Shown here: piece after piece, positions 10,501-22,269 of the stretch
How the letters are laid out: each line of letters starts with the position of its first letter
How positions within the stretch are numbered: the stretch's first letter is position 1
Source: Anarhynchus alexandrinus
Taxonomy: Eukaryota > Chordata > Aves > Charadriiformes > Charadriidae
Direction: 5' to 3'
NCBI GenBank assembly: GCA_008711295.1
Contig: VUYV01000214.1
Coordinates: 957,210 to 1,021,209 of the forward strand
Length of the DNA stretch: 64,000 nt
Program-made: the position numbers and the translations under genes
Notes under the pieces: generated by a model
Told to the model about the DNA's origin: nothing
Databases searched by the model: none
Seen by the model: the letters and a program-made list of their open reading frames with translations, nothing else

Positions 10501-13092
10501 AGCAGCCTCCAGCACAGGTAGATGGCATAATATGGGGCTCTGAGGGACTTTTGTTGTTCTCATATTAAAAGGTGCCTGCTTGAGATCAAAGAGGAGACAT
10601 GCTAACCTGTCAGTGTTGGCTGTGGCAGGTTAAGTAGCACAAACGTGGTCAGTGTAGAGCCTTACTCCATGTGTCAGTTCATGAAGATGCCTCTTCTCTT
10701 CTTCCCCTCTCCCCCTTCTGGAAAAAATGAGTGAGTGTCTCTCAGTGTACAGTCTGGTTCTATTTTGCAATTAGGAGAGCTGAAACACCAACAAAGTATT
10801 TGCTTTCGTGGTATTGCTAATCTAGTGGGAAGCTGGACATGTTGAGAAAACAGTTTCTCAGGTTATTTTACAACAGATTTGATAGTTTGTGACAAGTCGT
10901 TTGTGCTACCTTGGTGGCTTGGTCTGCTTGGGTGAACTTATGCTAACTTAATGTACCTCAAATAATAATGCTTAATAGAAAAACAATGAAGCAATCTTTT
11001 CATGCTAGCCTGTGAAATGTGAGAACAGGCACTTGGAAAAGGTGTGTTAATTATGCAGTTTGATGTTCTGTGGTGCTTTGAAGTGGGAATGGAGGAACAA
11101 AGAAACAAAACTGTACTTAAATGGTACTAGGAAACATCTACTCTTCCATTGGTAGTACAGAGATCTTCCTTATTAAAAAATTTAGCAGCTCAGTTTGCCC
11201 TGGATTTGGAGTTTAAACATGATAGTCACTAAACTTTCACAGTACTATTTTATGAGCAGACTTTACAGAAAGCGTTTTGCTCAGGGCCTCTTCTGTGAAT
11301 CTGCAAGAAAAAAGCAAAATGTGGAACTACTTCAATAAGACATAGGGTGTGGCGTTTTTTTGAGGTGGCATGTGAAAAAATTATTCATTGATCACTACTT
11401 CAAATTGCACTGACATTTGCAATTCATGTGTGTGAAGTATGTAAACAATAGATAAATATGACAAAGTTCATATGAACACTATCAGTGTCAGAAAATCTGT
11501 TGGGACATTTGTTTCCATGTGGCAAAGAAGTAGAAAACTGTTGCATTTGTAACAAACCCACCTTTATTTAGTCCTTTGTTTGGAAATACAAATGTCTGAT
11601 GCTTGAAGAACCCAGGGTCCTGGGTCTTTGGGCAGGCTTGTTTCCGTAAGGCTTTCTGTGGCACAAAACTCAGGCTGATTTCTTACTGCTGTGGAAGGCA
11701 CTTCTTAAGTGTGCAAAGCATGAAGTTTTTGCTGAGGAAGTATTAACTCTTGTCCTGCATCTGTCTGCTCATGTCTGTTAGTCTGGCATGTGTTCCTAGA
11801 GTTTGTATTACAAACTGGACTGTGTAGCTTCTTTCTGTACCAGCAGCTGTACAGCACCAAGCACACCTTAGGGAAATACCAAATAATACTATTAAATACT
11901 GCCCACGGTGGGGCAATAAACAGAGATACTCAAGTTGGCTTCTTGGTTAATTCTCTTCACCCTGTTGAATGTATTGTAACTTCTCCTGTTGTTGCCAGAG
12001 TCCCCACCACAAAATGAGAGAAATACTCCCAGCCCCATTGATCCTGACTGCGTAGAAGTTGAGGTGAATTTTAACCCTGACCCTGCTGATTTAGTGCTGT
12101 CCAGTGTGCCTGGTGGTGAGCTCTTCAATCCTCGCAAGCACAAGTTTACTGAAGAGGACCTGAAACCTCAACCAATGATTAAAAAAGCCAAGAAGGTTTT
12201 TGTCCCAGATGAGCAAAAGGTAACAGATTTATTGCTGCAAACTTCTCTAGGCCTTGATCAAGGTTCCTGACTCTTTGCCCAAACATTTTGACACATAAAA
12301 CTAATGCTCTATACCGATGTGATTGGGCAGAAGCACTGCCAAGAATAGAATTGGCAAGTCAACTGCTGTTCTTGCTGTTTTGGTATCATGAGATAATTAC
12401 TGGGCAGGAGCAACTTACCATGCTATACACAGAAATTAGAATAACTATCAAATCACATCCTCATCAACTGCACTTTTGAAGGCAATTGTATATATTTGCC
12501 CAGCATTATGTCTGATCTGGCTCTAAGCAGCCCAGACAACAGAACAGATTGTTTTCTGTGGAAGTTCATTCACAAATTGAAACTAAGTAAAGGGAACATT
12601 TCAGTTGGACAGCTTCTTAGTAGCCACATCTCTTAATCTCCCTAGTTCTAACAGTGCACTTGGTTCATCCTAAAACAAGGCTCATGTAAGGATGAAATCT
12701 TACAGTACTGTGTTGCCTGCATTTTGGTGTCTGAGCCCTGCAAACCAATGAAGGAGATTCTTCAATATAGCAGTCAGTATGAATGTCGTTATACAATAAA
12801 GAGGTGTCTATCTGATATAGTTGTCAGGTTGGCATCTCTTCTCTTTTTTCTTTTTTCTCTTCCTTTTTTGCTGCAGGACGAAAAATATTGGACAAGGCGA
12901 AAGAAGAACAATGTGGCAGCAAAGCGTTCCCGTGATGCTCGGCGATTAAAGGAGAATCAGATCACAATTCGGGCAGCCTTTCTTGAGAAAGAGAATACGG
13001 CCCTGAGGACGGAGGTTGCAGAGCTGCGCAAGGAAGTGGGACGATGCAAGAACATTGTTTCTAAATACGAGACCAGATACGGACCCTTGTAA
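4323..13092 (+). CDS. TEF: TEF / VBP, PAR-family bZIP transcription factor (spliced, 4 coding exons)
   Basis: The coding sequence is join(4323-4500, 10191-10517, 11999-12219, 12877-13092), 942 nt, giving 313 aa, close to the roughly 300 aa usual for TEF. All junctions are GT-AG and keep frame. Residues 1-59 hold alanine/glycine-rich sequence followed by [18 protein letters not shown], a conserved TEF motif. Residues 60-168 include the acidic segment and the conserved [11 protein letters not shown] activation motif. About 185-242 is the proline- and acid-rich PAR region. The basic region is NNVAAKRSR at 253-261, followed by a leucine zipper to about 302 and the C-terminus YGPL. Family knowledge: the protein binds RTTAYGTAAY as a homodimer or heterodimer with DBP/HLF, drives circadian output genes, and was described in chicken as the vitellogenin gene-binding protein VBP. 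Chicken VBP has alternative promoters; I could not find the alternative first exon here. Confidence 0.97.
4501..10190 (+). other. TEF: TEF intron 1 (5.7 kb)
   Basis: Bounded by GTGAGC and TATCTTTCAG. It starts GC-rich (a continuation of the CpG island to about 4.8 kb) and becomes AT-rich. I see no coding segment or recognisable repeat inside apart from short homopolymer runs such as the A-run near 5523. A perfect PAR-bZIP site lies at 9343-9352. Confidence 0.9.
9343..9352. promoter_or_regulatory. TEF: D-box (perfect PAR-bZIP palindrome) in TEF intron 1
   Basis: ATTATGTAAT matches RTTAYGTAAY, the site bound by TEF/VBP, HLF and DBP, at all ten positions. It lies inside the gene for the factor itself, about 840 bp before exon 2. 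The motif match is seen; use as an autoregulatory site is inference. Confidence 0.5.
10191..10517 (+). CDS. TEF: TEF coding exon 2
   Basis: A 327-nt exon between acceptor TATCTTTCAG and donor GTAGAT. It completes codon 60 (Asp) and encodes the lysine/glutamate segment, the conserved block around [16 protein letters not shown], the [11 protein letters not shown] activation motif and a serine-rich tail. The [10 protein letters not shown] stretch appears a few residues longer than the mammalian equivalent as I remember it. Confidence 0.96.
10518..11998 (+). other. TEF: TEF intron 2 (1.5 kb)
   Basis: Bounded by GTAGAT and TTGTTGCCAG. AT-rich; I see nothing else in it. Confidence 0.9.
11999..12219 (+). 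CDS. TEF: TEF coding exon 3 (PAR domain)
   Basis: A 221-nt exon between TTGTTGCCAG and GTAACA, encoding residues 169-242. It carries [27 protein letters not shown] and the [13 protein letters not shown] segment that leads into the basic region, which together define the PAR subfamily. Confidence 0.97.
12220..12876 (+). other. TEF: TEF intron 3 (657 bp)
   Basis: Bounded by GTAACA and a long pyrimidine tract ending TTTTTTGCTGCAG. No other feature seen. Confidence 0.9.
12877..13092 (+). CDS. TEF: TEF coding exon 4 (basic region and leucine zipper)
   Basis: Encodes residues 243-313 and the TAA stop at 13090-13092. It opens with [20 protein letters not shown], covering the DNA-contact NNVAAKRSR, continues through the zipper, and ends KYETRYGPL, the usual TEF C-terminus. 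Confidence 0.98.
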   Translation, partial: DEKYWTRRKKNNVAAKRSRDARRLKENQITIRAAFLEKENTALRTEVAELRKEVGRCKNIVSKYETRYGPL

Positions 13093-13167
13093 GCACACCC
13101 CTTTTCCTTGTTAGGGCTCCTTGTTTTAGCCTCTTAGACTTCTCTGCCTTCTGTAGAGACACCCAGA

Positions 13168-13173
13168 AATAAA
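13168..13173 (+). terminator. TEF: Proximal poly(A) signal AATAAA after TEF
   Basis: AATAAA 75 nt after the TEF stop, followed at about 15 nt by TTTGCC and a T-rich stretch. Use of this site would give a very short 3' UTR. Sequence alone cannot show whether it is used. Confidence 0.3.
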
Positions 13174-16100
13174 GTTTGTGGAGGCTTTGCCATTTTGCAT
13201 CAACACACACAAAAAAAGTACCCAAACCCTGTTTCTGTTGGCACAACTTGTTCAGGCCCTTTCCTGATCATTGTGTTGCCCAAAATCTTAATGTCCATAT
13301 TTACAACTATGTTTTTAACACTGATAGAGCATTTTCTGATGTCATACAATAGACCAGATCCACCTGTCTAGAGGAATAGATGTGGATCCCTCCTGACTGG
13401 ACAGGGCTTTTGCTATCTGTTCTAATCTCCATTTTAAGTGGAGAAAGAGCCTAGGAGACTCTTCTTGCTTTTTTTTCTTTTTAAACTCCTGCTCTTTTCT
13501 CCCTCTCCACCCTGCCCACCTCTCCCAGTCAAATTGTAAAACATAATTTTAAGATGTAAGTAGATGTTGCTGGGCAGCATCATGAAATTATTTCCTCTCC
13601 CATTCAGAGGCACTAGAAAGTACCTGTTGTATAGAACTCTTCCTGTTGAAGAGGAATAGGGGAACCTTTAGGAAAGAAAGACAGGAAAATATTCAATCTC
13701 GTAAAAACTGAGGTATCTGAAGGTTAATGCGCAAGTGTTATGCAGACCAGAGTCAGTGCAGTGTTGATTAAAATACTGCTCAAACATCTTGGTGGGTTCT
13801 AATCCTGGATAATTTCCAGAAACCAAGGAGAGCAAACAGAAGGGGATCTCTCACTTTACAGATATGGACAAAATAATTTGCTGTGGGTTTCAGGCTGTAT
13901 TTCTACCACCACCCCTCCTTTTTTTCCTTAGAGGGACTTCCCTCTTGAACTGCTAGTAAAGCAGCATGTCACATTTAACTGAGAAGTAAGGGAGGTTTAG
14001 GAAAAGAGGTCTGGCTCATTAGGCTGAACCCTGATTCCCATCTGTTAGGGAATTGCCAGTACCTTATGCTTTGGAAGAAGGGTGGTGTTTTTTTTTTTTT
14101 TTTTAAGAAGCAAACAAGCCACTGTTACTTTACTGCACCTTACCTGTTGTACAAGAGCTTGAAAAAGAGTTTTGGTCCTTTGCCTTGTGAACACTCTATG
14201 GAACAACCTACACCCACTCTAAACACGAACACTTTACCTCACTATCTCCTGTGTAGCAGCATATCTGGTCTCTCCATGCCTGCTGGTTCTCTCTCCAGCA
14301 TGTTTCCTGTTATAAAATTAGCACACAAGACTTGCCCTCTTGGAAGTAATCCATTCTCAGCACCAAGCGCTGCTTCAACAGTACGTGGTGTTAAAAGAAA
14401 AACATGTTTTGAGTTATGTTGGGACCTTCTACATGACCTACAACTGCAAGAACCAGAAGCTTTAACAGAAGTATATGTCTAGAAGTCCTCTTAACAAGAG
14501 AAGCTATCTTAAGATAGTGGCTGTGTCAGAACTCTTAGGCTACACTTCTTGGGCTAATATTTATACTAGGGAGTAAATGTGGGATAGAAGATGTTTAGAC
14601 TAGTTTCCAGTTCCCCTATTGAAATTTGAGAAGTTTATTAAAAAAGCATTGGGGATTCTTTTCTATACTAAAGACTTCTTGCCTAGCTTGTCTTTTAAAC
14701 ATAATGTGGAAATTGGTGTGAGTTTAGACCAATTGTGTGTTGACTTCTTAAGGAAGTGGAGAAGCAGGCTAATCCAGAATGCTTAAAGTAAATATGTATG
14801 CTTTGAATTATCTCCCCCTCTGTTATGCTCTTAATTTGACTAGAGTGGCTCTTCATGCAGTGTTGGTCTAATTTCTTTCAAACATACTGAAAATTGTCAC
14901 CCTTTCAGCAGGGGTTTTTCTTTCACAGGGTGGTGTGTGGTGGTGATGGTGGGAAGTATGTTACAAATAAATTGTCACACTTAACACTTTGCTTTGTTTA
15001 AAGTGACTTATCTGATTCCGAGTGATGCAACTTTAAAGACTTTTAAAAACAAAGAAACTAAAAAGCACACATGAATCGCCAGTCTTCAGAGTGAGCAGTG
15101 AAATCTGTGAGGTGTCCCAACACAAACAACTGACGATGACCCTGCCTGCCTGCTTGCCTGCAAGTACCCCATCTGAACTACCCAGGGCTGGGCATGATGA
15201 AAAGTGCAAAGTCTCCTTAATTCTGTATATGGCTTTCTTATCTGTCTTTCTCACTGTAACTATGAACTACAATAAGCTTACTTATTGGGGTTTTGTCAAG
15301 ACACTCAAAGTTCATGTCTCAAAGTCTGTTGACAGCCTGTGTGAATAGTGACTCTTTGTTTTGGCACTCAAGTGGAAGAAAATAGGGAGTTTTAAATGAA
15401 AGTGTATATATTAAGAACTGGTATGTTTTAAGACTCTTTTTCCCTGCAGTAGAGTGAATTTTATTTAATACTGCAGCTCACTTCTGGTACAGTGTAGCAT
15501 CTTGTGGACTACTGTGGGTGCAGAATTAAAGACATCAGGACAACAGCAGTCTGCGATGTGCAAGACTTCCAGTGCAGAAAACTAGCAGATGGATTGAAAC
15601 AATCCAGAAAGCACCACAGTTTGCCATACAAAGAGTAGTAATAAACCTCTATCAAATGACCCATGTTATAGTAAAACACTTTGGTTGCTTTCCTGCTCCA
15701 CAGCTATACTGCTGTAACCTGCCTTTTCCTTTGTTTCTTTTATCAGGCTCACTTTCTTTTATGGCATCTTGCTGAAACAAGATCTATTCTTCTGTTAACG
15801 ATTTAGCAATCATGGAAAAGGTGCTAGTCTGAGCTGCTGATCCTCGTGTCTTTTGGCAGTCTGAAACTACCAAATGAGTATTAGCTCCAGAAAAACAATG
15901 GCTATTAGCTGCCATATTACAATTTTCTGTCTCTTGACTACATGAGAACTGTGGTGGCGAGAGAGTGCTTTGTTCATCTGTTTTCTAAAACTGAAACAGC
16001 CAATGATTTCCTACAGTTATAACAGGCAGCTTAAGTATCAAGACCCTTGTGCTGGTGTGGGAGAGTAGATGAAAGCTTGGACAGATTGTGGGGATGCTTA

Positions 16101-19100
16101 TTGTGTGTAGAAGATGGAGGAAGTAGGTGGAAGTTCCTTTGTAAGAGTTTCATCAGCATAACAAGAATCTACTCTTATATTGAGGAAGCTTAAGAGCTAA
16201 ATTTGTGTGGGAAGAAAGAGTACTTAATTTCTGGGCCATGCTGGTAGCCAAAATGGAGCTTGTAAGACAGGAGTGAAAGATGATCAATGTATTCACAGCT
16301 GGAGATTGATAAGCAGCATACACCTCAAGAAAAATAATCTTGAAAGCTTTCAGAAGCACAAATGCCAAAATTATGAGGCACAACTAGTTACCAGCAAAGC
16401 TGAACACTGTCATGTTGAACAAGTGTTTTGACTCTGCATTTACCCAAGAGATTCCACCCCTAATTTCAGAGCAGAAAGGCAAAGAGGAAAAAGGTGCAAA
16501 GAAGCAGCTAATATAAACTTCATTTAAAAAATAAAAATCTCAAAAGACAGAATTCATAACCAGTTTTTTGAAGGCATAACCTTTGTAAAGGGCATATACA
16601 TTAAATGCAATTATTGACCTATTATTTTTAATGGACCATGTTCTGAAGTCAAGAAAGTGCTTTTAACTTTTTTTCTGTTACAAAAGTATACTTATGAGTG
16701 TATTATTATAATTTGGGATTATAAAGCTCTGAGAGAATCTTGGGGTATTCTCTTCAAATAGATGAATAGTTTAGCTCCATGTTGCTGCAGCATATATCTA
16801 TATCTGTATCAAGTATTCCTGTTTTGGACTGTTATTTTTGGTATGTACTGGTGTTTTTTGTTGTTTTATTTTGGTGATAAAGGCCAAACCATGGATTTTA
16901 AAAAAACAACAAAACCAACAAAACAAACAACCCTGACAGCATGTAAATGTAGCAACTCTTTACGCATTTATCATTTCTAAATTTTCAGTTAGCTTTGAAT
17001 GGCTGTTCTTGAAAGTCATGCTTCCTGTTTAAATCACAAAGTTAGAGTATTGTAACTGGGCAAGGAGCTGCTAGTCCTGCATTTGGGTCTTGCTGTCTTA
17101 CTGCTTTAGGAATATCTTTTAAATACTTACATATTGTATACAGGATTTGGTTTTGCAGTATGTCATGCTATTTTAACAGCAAAATATTCAGTCAGTGAAA
17201 ATAGTATGTGCAATTCTGTTAGCTTTTTGTGTTGGTATTAAAAGCTTACACAATGGAAACTAACAGTGAATGTTCATTAGATATTTCTTTCAGAGAAGAC
17301 TGTTAGCGAACTCTTGTGCTTCCCTGTAGGACAGTGCAAATTTGCACATTCTGTGATTCATGTGCCTACGGGTTGCAAAACTGGAAAATCGCACTTTAGG
17401 GTGAGTGCAGCTTAACTTTTGTAGTTGGAGAATTTTTTTTTGTTAAGAAGCAACATCTTCAAAGATAGATGAGAAAGTAGTAACTATTTAAAGGAGTGTA
17501 GGTATTGCCAGACAATATGTGCAATGCTGAATTCCTTTCTCAGTTTTTGCAGTCTCAGGAAGTTGAACTTACTGCTTCAGAGCTCTCTGCTTCTCTCAGA
17601 ACAAGTAGCTATATAATCCTGTTTCTTTGACTAGGATGACAATCCTACCTGTAAGTGATAACTTGGGTATGTTTTTATAGTGGTCATAAGAAGACTAATA
17701 TTCTTTTGGCTCAATTTGAACATTAAAAGATGCTGAATTGACACTGTTAGAGTCTGAAGTTCTCTAACTTTGGAACACGCTTGGTAGAGGCCATAAGTGT
17801 GCCTGATGCCAACATACCCCATTCCAGCCATAAAGGGACCATCTTCAAGGGGAGAGAATAAAGGGAGTGCACCTTTCAGCATCACTGCAGGGATTGCCAG
17901 TAAAGGGAGCAGTTTTTGACACAGCTGTACATTCATTAGATTGACACCAAATGGCCATTTCACAGTACTAACTTTGCAAATATATAAACCGTTGATGAGA
18001 TTTGTGGGCAATGAGTGTTGTCTTACTCTACAGAAGAAACAGGCTATGAATAAATTATGCGCAACATTTAATACAGTATTGCTTTCATACGTGGTCTTCT
18101 AATATACACATAGTTATATCGCCTTACAATAATGCAGTTTTGTATTTAAAAATTCCCTAGAAGCTTAATCTTTTACCTGTTGCCAAGATCTGCTCCCACT
18201 GAAGTCAGTAACAAAGATCTCATTAACTCCCACAGGAAAGTCTTTACTCTCACATGGTTATCGTAAAGTTACAGCGAGCACTGGAGTCATGGGTGTCGTT
18301 GCTTTACTCTGGAGCCTTCTGTGCTGGGATCAGGTGGATGTATTGCAGGTGTAATGTTGGTAAACTGGTCCTATCACTTGTTCATTTACACAGTTAGTGA
18401 TAGTTTTGATATTCAGATAATCTGAATTCTGCTTTCCCCCCCCCCTCCCATGCCAAATGAACAGGGTGAAAAGTAGTATACTATAAACTTGTGCTGGGAG
18501 AAGAAATGTTTTTTTTTTAAAAAAAAGTCTATTATTCTAGTAACTTTTTATGTCTTTTCTGATAATTCTCCATTTTCCTGCTGTGCTGTTTGAAAGCCCA
18601 AGGTGTTCTAGCTGTAGAAATCACTTTCAGCATTATCTGCAGGACTGCTACTAATTTTACCAAATTCATTTCAAGTTGAGAGGTGCAGTGGAAGGCCAGC
18701 GGCTTTGGGAATATTGTAATAAAACCACTTGTGTGGAAAAATATTTTTGTGCAGACAGCAGAAATAATGGACTTGCACAGAAGATCATATTGCTGCTTCA
18801 GCCTTGTAGGCCACCTCAGCATAACAGGGCTTTGTTCCTTGTGATCAGATGCCTTTGTTTGTAGTGAGATTGGAGGTATCTCAGACCTTTGTAAAATCCA
18901 GATAGGCTTTTGTTCACCCTTACGGTTTTAGCTGCTAAGCACAAGATGAGAAATGCAAGTTTGTCTTAATGCATAAATCTCATATTTTCGGCAACCTACA
19001 TCTAAATTCATAAACAGCAAAATCATTTGTTAATGCTAGTGTTTTGCCTTTGCAGCACTGGAAGACACTGGCTGGCTTTCTAGATGTTCAGATAATTACT

Positions 19101-20363
19101 CTGATCTGTGTATCTGCCACTGTAACATGTCAAGATAGATAAACTCACAATGAAAGACTAGGAAAAAGGTAGAAAGAATAGGCTTAGCTAAACTTCTGTG
19201 GGGATGCTAACATAACGCTAATTGAGAAATTACAATTATTTTATTCATGGTAATGCAGACTTGTCATACAGAATATAATTTGTTAGTTTGACAGTCTGCT
19301 ATTCCCTAGTGAGTCACTTTTGGAATGCAAACTTCAAGTTTAAGCAGCTATAGGGGAAAAGGAATCCTTTGAGGAAGATACATCTATAGATGGACATAGA
19401 TGCTTGGCAAGGAGAGTGCAGAATGAAAGCAGGAAGAGTAGAGTAATGCAAGAGTCCGACCTGAGTGAGGTTGCTAAAACTGAAGCCTCACTGTTTACAA
19501 TTTTAGGCCAATTTGGATCCCCTCAGCTTAGCATCATACAGAAGATATGTACTTGTTTAGGTTTTGAGAATCTCCTTTTCTTGATCTCATTTCCACACTC
19601 CAGAAGAAAGTGAATGGAATATACAGATAGGGAGGAGAGTTACTGCAGAAAGGCATGAAAAAATAGCTGTTGCTTTAACTAAGTGTGCTGTTGCACTGGG
19701 ACTTGACCTGCCGATGTGAACTGATAGTGCTGTGTTGTGAAGAAATTACTATCTGAGGCCCCAATATTTTAAGGGCTTTAATTCTGCTGTCATTTCTGCA
19801 TGGTGTGAGCCCTGTATCTGTCGAGAACCATGTGGACTTCACAGGATCTGTTCGTGAATGTGAAGCTCTGCCCAGGCAGTCAGCTGCAGAATTGTGTCCT
19901 TGACACGCCATCAGTTGTAGTTACAAGGCTGTTGATGTTAACTGTAATTTGGGTGCCTATTACATAGCCAAAACCCTTGTTACTTCATTTTCCTAACTAA
20001 GGCATGAGCAGAAGCCCTTTGCTGTACAACATCTGTAATTTAAAAAAAAAAAAAAAAAGTACTTCACATATGTCTAGTAAATTAAGGCATGTGATTTTGG
20101 TCTGTGGGTCTCAACAAACTTTGCTTGTGTACCTGCCTGAATGTTTTCTTAGATCTGCAGTTATGTCTCAGTGAGAAGGTGTGGTGGGATTTGTTTTCCC
20201 GAGGGGGCACAATAGCAGCTCTCATCTGTCATGCTGCGGGTGACCGCTTGCTACTGGCCAGGATCATGGATGAATGCATCCTCTGCACTTCTATGTAAAG
20301 TTGTCTGAAATATGGTGATTAACATGAGTTATTGGAATACTGTATTTTGTATAACTTAGAACA

Positions 20364-21941
20364 TGTAAATACACTTTTAAAACTAATATGTTCTATGAAG
20401 TAATAAATAAGTGCTTCCATTGTAATATCTGAATATTGTTAATGCTTCATGTAGCTTGATTTGGGATTATTTTTTTCCTAGAGAACTACAGAAATCAAAA
20501 CAAAGATTGATGTTGTGGAATTCTAGTCTAGTTGTGATGCTTTCTATCAACAAAAAATGTTTTAAAAATAATAATGAGCTACTTAAGCAGAGAAACTGAG
20601 AATTTGAGGGAATTGATTTTCTTCCAGTCTTTCTTTAACAGTAGTCACTGATGACATTCAGAATTGTACTCTTCCCATCCCATTTACTGGACAGTCGATT
20701 TGTTGTTTGTGAGTAGCATTTGGAAAGTGGTGATATTTAATTATTCATAAAGCTTAGTGACTGAGGAAAACTAAAGGTTGTTGGTTGGGTTTTTGGTTTG
20801 GTTTTTTTTTTTTTTTTAACTACTCTCTCTTTTGGCTCAAACAGATCTGTCTCCACCCTTCAGCCAGACTGCAGCAAGTTGCAATGAAACGGTGACTGTC
20901 TGTTACGGAAGCTCATTTGTAACCTAGATAGTCTACATCTTTATTAGTTCTATTATGTACATAGGTGACACAGGTATCCTGTTGAGCTGTGGAGAGAAAG
21001 TGATTAATGACTTGAGGTTTTGCTGAGTACACGTTCACTGGATGCTGCACAGCTGGAACTTTCATCAGCTTTCATGACCTTTTCTATCTCGTGTTAAAAG
21101 AAAAAAAAAAAACACAAAACAAAACAGTGGAGTGAGAATCATGAGCAGTCTGCTAGGAAATATGAACACTTGGGGTTTTGAGGAAGAGGTGAGATTGAGC
21201 CATCAGCCTTCACCTAAAGAGATTAGCCCGTGATGACACTTTCTGCAGCCATAATGTAACTTGTTTGTCTTTAATGCTGCACTAGAGCAGTCTCGTCTCT
21301 GGTAACAGCTGCATCTGCAGTGTTCCATAAATGACAAAGCCACATCTTTTGTAGTGGGCAGAGATGGTGGCATCTCTTTTTTTTTTTTCCCTTCTTTTTT
21401 TTTCCTCCCCTCTCAGTGTCTCTAGGCTGTAAAATAGCTAGGAAACAGCTAAGTGTATGTGCAAGTTATTCAGAAAACTCTGTTCCTGTAAAGCTTTTTC
21501 AGGCACATACAGTTTTTAACTAAATAGTTTGAGGGAACCTCTATCTGCTATATTTGGCCTGAAATTCTGTTGCCTCTTGGATAAAAGGGTTTTTTTTTTT
21601 TGGCTTCAGATGTGACACTGATCTGTCCCATTCATTCAGTGGGATGGATGATAGATCTGCACAGTATTTATATAAGATATAAATCTGATCTTAGTTTTAA
21701 TGCGTGTTAAATTGTTTAATCTCTTGGACATCTACTCCTTGAGGTTGTCTATATAATTCCTGTAAATGTAGCTGCTTTTTGAAGCAGTCCATCAAGTGCA
21801 TTTGAGATCATCCTGACTGAAAGATTCTATAGAAATGAGAGAGAGAATAAAGATTGTAAAGCGACTGGGTAAAACTGTATTGCCATAAATGGTTTAATTT
21901 ATATATGAGTCTTTTGTCCCAAACTGCTTATTTTGTACATA
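20364..21941 (+). promoter_or_regulatory. TEF: Three Pumilio response elements
   Basis: Exact UGUANAUA matches occur on the sense strand at 20364-20371 (TGTAAATA), 20956-20963 (TGTACATA) and 21934-21941 (TGTACATA). A fourth lies at 15403-15410 (TGTATATA). Such clusters are typical of regulated 3' UTRs, but AT-rich sequence produces some by chance. Confidence 0.35.
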
Positions 21942-22240
21942 AACCTACACACTCCTGGCAGCTGATGGGTGAAAATAAAGGTGCTTAAACAGCAATCCAA
22001 TGAGGAAAGGGCATTTCACTGTTGCAGAGTTGGTATTATTTTATATTTCCATTTATTACACTTTTTTAAATGTATAAACCACAGATTTGAATTCTCAAAG
22101 TCTTCAGCTTGGATTTTGTGAGTAGTTTAAATCCTCTCACCTCTCTGCTCGTAACTGGTTTTTAAGAAAAAGAAAAGCTTTTGTTTAAAATGTAAAATTT
22201 TGACTGTATTAAATTCTGTTAGTACCTTTCCTTTTTAAGA

Positions 22241-22246
22241 AATAAA
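22241..22246 (+). terminator. TEF: Candidate distal TEF poly(A) signal
   Basis: AATAAA in the context TTTTTAAGAAATAAAATG, followed by U-rich sequence within 40 nt. After this point the sequence loses its UTR-like texture. It is my best guess for the distal end of TEF transcripts. AATAAA at 21846 and 21974 are alternatives. Confidence 0.4.
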
Positions 22247-22269
22247 ATGTATATTCCACTATGCCGAGA

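Larger units (their letters stand above)
13093..22265 (+). other. TEF: Probable long TEF 3' UTR / 3' flank
   Basis: No credible coding exon follows the TEF stop for 9 kb. The sequence is T/A-rich with several AATAAA signals on the plus strand (13168, 14966, 16530, 20402, 21846, 21974, 22241) and Pumilio-type motifs between 15.4 and 21.95 kb. The stretch at 20.1-22.27 kb has the texture of a vertebrate 3' UTR. I infer alternative polyadenylation, with the distal end near 22.26 kb, but transcription beyond the first signal is not proven by sequence. Homopolymers occur at about 14088-14104 (T), 20042-20058 (A) and 20801-20817 (T). Confidence 0.4.
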
